64,000 nucleotides of DNA, from contig NZ_JABBHF010000003.1 in the NCBI RefSeq assembly GCF_012910715.1, positions 124,001 through 188,000 on the forward strand, read 5' to 3'. A program made the translations under genes and the position numbers. This document shows positions 60,464 through 64,000 of this stretch, piece after piece (the first letter of the stretch is position 1; the number at the start of each line of letters is the position of its first letter). Source of the DNA: Flavivirga algicola. Lineage in GTDB: Bacteria; Bacteroidota; Bacteroidia; Flavobacteriales; Flavobacteriaceae. The notes below the pieces were generated by a model. It was not told where the DNA came from. It worked only from the letters and a program-made list of their open reading frames with translations, and made no database searches.

Positions 60464-60910
60464 TTATTCCTTTTTAAAAATCTTAATTTCAATATATTCA
60501 TTGTAATCAATCTTTTCTAATTGAAATTTATAACCTTTCCATAATACAGAACTAAAACGTTCAGCTTTAGAAAGTCCATCTTCAGATTTTGATTTTCCTT
60601 CTACTCCATGTTCAGAAAGAAATATTTCCTCATATTCATTATCCTTGGAAATGGTTAAAGATGTCATAACCTTTGTTGCGCCTCCAATATATGGGCGTTT
60701 ATGAGTAAAATACGTTAGTTCAATAGAAAAAGTGTCATTAACGAGTGTAACTTCATTAATATTTAACTTTATAACCTCACCATATTTATAGTTGATTTTG
60801 TGCATTATTTGTTTTTCAGATGTAATTTGGGAATACGTTATGGGAGCTGAAAAAAGAAAAATACAACAAAAAACAATTATTTTTTTTGCGAAGCACTTTT
60901 GAAACTTCAT
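60464..60910 (-). CDS. Hypothetical secreted protein
   Basis: 148 residues from the ATG at 60910, preferred over a start 17 codons upstream because it opens directly on a signal peptide (CFAKKIIVFCCIFLFSAPITYSQ). The mature part (about 120 residues) is beta-rich with TLVNDTFSIELTYFTHKRPY and GYKFQLEKIDYNEYIEIKIF. Nothing is recognised. It stands alone between short repeat-like sequences and looks like a lineage-specific gene. Confidence 0.6.
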   Translation of the reverse strand: MKFQKCFAKKIIVFCCIFLFSAPITYSQITSEKQIMHKINYKYGEVIKLNINEVTLVNDTFSIELTYFTHKRPYIGGATKVMTSLTISKDNEYEEIFLSEHGVEGKSKSEDGLSKAERFSSVLWKGYKFQLEKIDYNEYIEIKIFKKE

Positions 60911-61094
60911 AGTTCTGCGATTTTTATTTCTTTTATTATTGCATGTGTTGCGGTATAACACACAATAATGATTATATGTACCAGATCCATTATATTTTTA
61001 ACAAATCTAAGTAGCTTCTAATTAGCTTAAAATTAACGTATTTTCTAGCATTTACCGCACGCTAGAGGTTTTAAACTAGTGCCAGTGACAGCTT

Positions 61095-61415
61095 TTAATC
61101 TATTTCTACCGATATAGGGCCTCCATTAGAGACATATCCTCCACCGATTTCGTCTATATTAACGTCCAATTCATCATGAGTATCTATACCAACAATGTTA
61201 ACGTCAATTTTGTTATTGGTACTTAGTTTTACACTTATGGTTCCATCGTCATTTAAAGGGACAAGCCCATAATTCATAGGAGGAGACAATTTTAAGTTGT
61301 TTGAAGGTTCATTTGCATAAGCTTTTGGTATCAACTCTAAATTTTTAATAGTCAATATTGTTAGGTTGACTGCGATTACTGTTAAAACTATTTTAGTGAA
61401 TTTGTCTATTTTCAT
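61095..61415 (-). CDS. Small envelope protein with N-terminal membrane helix
   Basis: 106 residues from the ATG at 61415. The N-terminus IDKFTKIVLTVIAVNLTILT followed by LELIPKAYA is a membrane anchor or signal peptide typical of a Bacteroidota small-protein group. The rest is acidic, with beta-strand repeats KLSTNNKIDVNIVGIDTH and DELDVNIDEIGGGYVSN. Function unknown. The copy of a 50-bp repeat at 61511-61560 lies about 95 bp upstream. Confidence 0.65.
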   Translation of the reverse strand: MKIDKFTKIVLTVIAVNLTILTIKNLELIPKAYANEPSNNLKLSPPMNYGLVPLNDDGTISVKLSTNNKIDVNIVGIDTHDELDVNIDEIGGGYVSNGGPISVEID

Positions 61416-61510
61416 AAGATCAATTTTAGTAATTATTAGATAGTTTAATATGACTTTTTTATACAAGTTAACTAATGGCTATGTATATCAGTAAACATAT
61501 ACCCATTTAG

Positions 61511-61560
61511 TTAAGACCACTAATCTAGTCGATTTTTAATAGTTTTGAAAGTATTTACTG
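61511..61560 (-). repeat. Direct repeat copy A (50 bp)
   Basis: Aligns without gaps to 62231-62280 with 41 of 50 bases identical, exactly 720 bp apart. The best block is GATTTTTAAT. It lies upstream of the small envelope gene at 61095. Confidence 0.7.
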
Positions 61561-61640
61561 CTAAATATGTTAAAGGAAGGTCATAGGAAATTTACAATCC
61601 AAATACTTATTTAATTAAAGTCAGTTTTGATATTTTACAC

Positions 61641-62216
61641 TTATATATTGGCATGGTAAGTTTCAATCCCAATCTTATAATCTTCAGGCTGGTCGTATCT
61701 TTTTATGTCAATTGGTTTGTGTAAAAAATTAAAGTGAAGGCATCTATCTCCAAAACCATGTTTCCATTCATAATTTTCATCACCATAACCGTCTTTTGTA
61801 TAATTTGACCAGCTCGAGCTTGCTGCAATTTTGAAAGATTCTTCAAACTGAATCACGAAAAGCATTTCTGTTAAGAAAAGTGATTGATTGTCAGTATGAT
61901 TTTTGAAACTTGTATAGCAAACCCAGAATTTTCCGTATTTTTTATGTGTGTATTCACTTATTTTAAATAGCTTTCTTGGTAATCGGGGGTATGGATTACT
62001 AAAAAAACTTTTGCCTCCAAATAGTTCTATTTCATCTTCATCCCTCTCGCCTTCGAGAGCCATAAACTCAATATGAGGGTGTAAATAAAATGAGTTCGCT
62101 TTATCTATATTAGCATTATACTCGTTATAACTCAATTTCCATTTCAGGGTTTCTGTTTCGGCTTCTACTTTGGCAAAGTCTTCAAAAAAGATTCTTACAT
62201 CTTCAATGTTCCTCAT
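61641..62216 (-). CDS. Hypothetical protein
   Basis: 191 residues, no signal peptide or membrane helix, so cytoplasmic. Rich in aromatic and acidic residues: IRFFEDFAK-like start (DVRIFFEDFAKVEAE), FYLHPHIEFMALEGERDEDE, KHGFGDRCLHFNFLHK and the end DYKIGIETYHANI. No family recognised. It is enclosed by the two copies of a 50-bp direct repeat, which suggests it was inserted or duplicated here. An immunity or effector-type protein is conceivable but unsupported. Confidence 0.6.
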   Translation of the reverse strand: MRNIEDVRIFFEDFAKVEAETETLKWKLSYNEYNANIDKANSFYLHPHIEFMALEGERDEDEIELFGGKSFFSNPYPRLPRKLFKISEYTHKKYGKFWVCYTSFKNHTDNQSLFLTEMLFVIQFEESFKIAASSSWSNYTKDGYGDENYEWKHGFGDRCLHFNFLHKPIDIKRYDQPEDYKIGIETYHANI

Positions 62217-62230
62217 TTAGATTGGTTTTG

Positions 62231-62280
62231 TTGAGATCGCTAATCTAATGGATTTTTAATTGTTTTAAAAGTGTTTATTG
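62231..62280 (-). repeat. Direct repeat copy B (50 bp)
   Basis: Partner of 61511-61560 with 82% identity, lying 14 bp before the start of the 61641-62216 gene on its minus strand, so it may include its promoter region. Confidence 0.7.
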
Positions 62281-62348
62281 TTGTATGTAGTTCTATAAAT
62301 AATGCTAAACAAAGACAGAATAAGTTTTATAAAAACAATGCAAACAAA

Positions 62349-62374
62349 AAAGACCGCCAATGTAGGCGGTCTTT
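62349..62374 (-). terminator. Terminator of metK
   Basis: AAAGACCGCC, loop AATGTA and GGCGGTCTTT form a perfect 10-bp stem, with an A-run on the left serving as the U-tract for minus-strand metK. It starts 24 bp after the metK stop. Confidence 0.85.
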
Positions 62375-62398
62375 AATAAGATTTATAAAATGTTTGGT

Positions 62399-63652
62399 TT
62401 ACAAACCAAACACTTCTTTTACTTTATCAACATAATCCAGTTTCTCCCATGTGAATAATTCGACGTCTAAAGTAGTCGCTTCACCATTAGGTTGTGTGAA
62501 TGTTTTAGTAACGATTTCGTTGTTACGCCCCATATGTCCGTAAGCCGCCGTTTCGCTGTACATAGGTGACCGAAGTTTTAAGCGTTCTTCTATGGCAAAT
62601 GGACGCATATCAAAAATTTCGGAAACTTTTTCGGCAATTTCACCATCAGTCATATTAAAAGGGCAGGTGCCATAAGTATCAATAAAAATACCCATAGGTT
62701 CTACCACACCAATAGCATAACTAACCTGAACTAAAACCTCGTCGGCAACACCTGCAGCAACCAGATTTTTTGCAATATGTCGCGTTGCATAGGCTGCACT
62801 TCTATCTACCTTACTCGGGTCTTTCCCAGAAAAGGCACCACCACCATGCGCACCTTTTCCGCCATAGGTGTCAACAATAATTTTTCTACCAGTTAAACCA
62901 GTGTCTCCATGAGGGCCACCAATTACAAATTTCCCTGTTGGGTTTATGTGGTATTTAATGTCGTCATTAAACAAGACCTGAATTTGCTTAGGTAGTTTGG
63001 CAACAACACGTGGAATTAAAATGTCGACAATATCCTTTCTAATTTTTGCAAGCATGGTATCATCATCTCCAAAATCGTCATGCTGTGTAGATACTACAAT
63101 AGCATCAATACGTTGCGGAATATTGTCATCACTATACTCAATAGTTACCTGACTTTTAGAATCGGGACGTAAATAAGTAATGTCTTTGTTTTCTCTTCTT
63201 AATTCGGCAAGTTCTATCAAGATTCTATGCGACAGATCTAAAGCTAAAGGCATAAAGTTTTCGGTCTCATTGGTTGCGTATCCAAACATCATCCCTTGAT
63301 CCCCAGCGCCTTGTTGCTCTTTGCTTGCTCTATCGACACCTCTGTTAATATCGTCCGATTGTTCATGAATAGCAGACACTACACCACAAGAATTACCATC
63401 AAACATATACTCGCCTTTAGTGTAGCCAATTTTGTTTATGGTCTCTCTGGCAATTTTTTGTACGTCTAAATATGTTTTAGATTTTACTTCACCAGCAAGG
63501 ACAACTTGCCCTGTAGTAACCAGGGTCTCACAAGCTACTTTCGAGTCTGTATCGAAAGCTAAAAAATGGTCAATTAAAGCATCGCTAATTTGATCTGCTA
63601 CTTTGTCTGGATGTCCTTCGGAAACACTTTCCGAAGTAAATAAATAAGCCAT
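62399..63652 (-). CDS. metK: S-adenosylmethionine synthetase
   Basis: 417 residues, full length. The methionine/ATP motifs are visible: [20 protein letters not shown] at residues 8-27, [15 protein letters not shown] near 116, [20 protein letters not shown] near 242 and [20 protein letters not shown] near 272. It makes SAM from ATP and methionine, the methyl donor used by the TrmB, TrmN6 and other methyltransferases in this window. Monocistronic, with a strong terminator and a long structured leader (see the entry at 63700). Confidence 0.97.
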   Translation of the reverse strand: MAYLFTSESVSEGHPDKVADQISDALIDHFLAFDTDSKVACETLVTTGQVVLAGEVKSKTYLDVQKIARETINKIGYTKGEYMFDGNSCGVVSAIHEQSDDINRGVDRASKEQQGAGDQGMMFGYATNETENFMPLALDLSHRILIELAELRRENKDITYLRPDSKSQVTIEYSDDNIPQRIDAIVVSTQHDDFGDDDTMLAKIRKDIVDILIPRVVAKLPKQIQVLFNDDIKYHINPTGKFVIGGPHGDTGLTGRKIIVDTYGGKGAHGGGAFSGKDPSKVDRSAAYATRHIAKNLVAAGVADEVLVQVSYAIGVVEPMGIFIDTYGTCPFNMTDGEIAEKVSEIFDMRPFAIEERLKLRSPMYSETAAYGHMGRNNEIVTKTFTQPNGEATTLDVELFTWEKLDYVDKVKEVFGL

Positions 63653-63699
63653 AAATTGTATTTTATATTTAGGATTTGACGATAGCGTCGAAGGAAGTT

Positions 63700-63828
63700 T
63701 ACACTGCCTTTAGCATTTTTCAATTTTGAATTTGTTTCAGAATTTTTCGATTCTAAAGTTTTTCAAAAAAGATGCCGAAACAAGTTCAGCATAAAGAGGT
63801 TGCAATCAGTCAAATCTTTCCTCTGTTA
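63700..63828 (-). ncRNA. Structured leader of metK, candidate SAM-responsive riboswitch
   Basis: The minus-strand leader (about 180 nt from the predicted start) begins with AACAGAGG, AAAGATTTGACTGATTGCAA, CCTCT, which pairs GAGG with CCTC around a conserved-looking loop containing GATTGCAACC. Next come a TGCTGAA/TTTCGGCA hairpin, an AGAAT/ATTCT hairpin and a TGCTAAAGGCAGTG segment at 63702-63715 that resembles the GGTGCTAA arm of S-box RNAs. The parts are suggestive of a SAM-I/IV variant but not a textbook match. Confidence 0.45.
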
Positions 63829-63838
63829 TTTGTGATGG

Positions 63839-63846
63839 CAAAAGTA
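63839..63846 (-). promoter_or_regulatory. Putative -7 element of metK
   Basis: TACTTTTG on the minus strand matches TAnnTTTG. It sets a transcription start near 63832, about 180 nt before the metK ATG, in keeping with a regulatory leader. No clear -33 TTTG was found. Confidence 0.45.
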
Positions 63847-63936
63847 AAAAAATAAAAGGAAATGAGGATTCGTTTTTATTTTTTTAAAAAATAAATTGGT
63901 TATTATATTTTAATTCCAAATATTTGTACAAACAAA

Positions 63937-63999
63937 ATGAAAAAGCAAATATTAAATATCGTTTCTTTTATCGTCATTGTGATTAGTTCGCAACGGTAG
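63937..63999 (+). CDS. Short frame with a signal-like N-terminus, possibly frameshifted
   Basis: An ATG at 63937 opens MKKQILNIVSFIVIVISSQR and then a TAG at 63997-63999. The hydrophobic run is typical of a signal peptide, and a shift of two bases after ISS gives FATVG, a plausible continuation. The window ends here, so it could be a broken gene or the start of an exported protein with a sequencing or real frameshift. It is divergent from metK. Confidence 0.35.
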   Translation: MKKQILNIVSFIVIVISSQR

Positions 64000-64000
64000 G

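Overview
The window looks like chromosome of a marine-type Flavobacteriaceae (Bacteroidota). Evidence: low-G+C coding; Bacteroidota promoters (TTTG about 19 bp before TAnnTTTG), best seen at both tRNA genes; type IX secretion (T9SS) sorting tails; family-typical proteins (DUF4296, DUF4249, DUF4468, GLPGLI, SusC/TonB-type receptors, LytTR regulators, YegP); an exonuclease-fused DnaE; and a flavobacterial S16 with an acidic Ala/Glu tail. I see no rRNA, CRISPR array, phage or complete insertion sequence. Accessory change shows as short remnants.

Layout. 1-13.5 kb: housekeeping (polyprenol-phosphate glycosyltransferase, dihydroorotase, TyrS, LuxE-like acyl ligase, PhoB/PhoR-like pair, TrmB, LysE exporter, alkyltransferase-like protein, then Mrp/NifU-like/ferredoxin for Fe-S metabolism). 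13.5-20.1 kb: minus-strand genes (DUF1853, metallophosphoesterase, SGNH lipoprotein, then a Crp-like regulator, HbpS/GlcG protein, beta-propeller-Dabb fusion and SDR enzyme). 20.3-23.8 kb: an 1150-residue enzyme that may be a PPi-type PEP carboxykinase. 24-26.7 kb: membrane LytTR regulator divergent from an ExbB-like protein and an alpha/beta hydrolase. 26.7-36.3 kb: glutaryl-CoA dehydrogenase-like enzyme, TrmN6, RimM, S16, lactonase and DnaE.

36.3-42 kb: a small membrane-protein gene split by a 160-bp MITE-like element, an AHSA1/ArsR/AHSA1 operon with a tandem palindromic operator, thioredoxin, a ClpP paralogue, DUF58, tRNA-Asp and YegP. 42.2-48.9 kb: a secreted protein, STN-TonB receptor, DUF4249 lipoprotein and plug-bearing protein, flanked on the right by a deoxynucleoside kinase and on the left by a decayed copy of that kinase's 3' end. 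49-54 kb: a beta-propeller protein and a GLPGLI/TonB-receptor pair. 54-60 kb: tRNA-Tyr with a long palindrome, a WGR-leucine-rich-repeat protein, a frameshifted ECF sigma factor remnant, an AraC regulator, a VOC protein and a methyltransferase. 60-64 kb: lineage-specific small genes with duplicated intergenic DNA, then MetK with a structured leader that may be a SAM riboswitch.

No single large new system is evident. The best leads are the metK leader, the MITE insertion, the ArsR operator, the kinase-flanked TonB/DUF4249 operon, the WGR-LRR protein and the putative PPi-PEPCK. Functions rest on motifs read by eye; no database search was possible.
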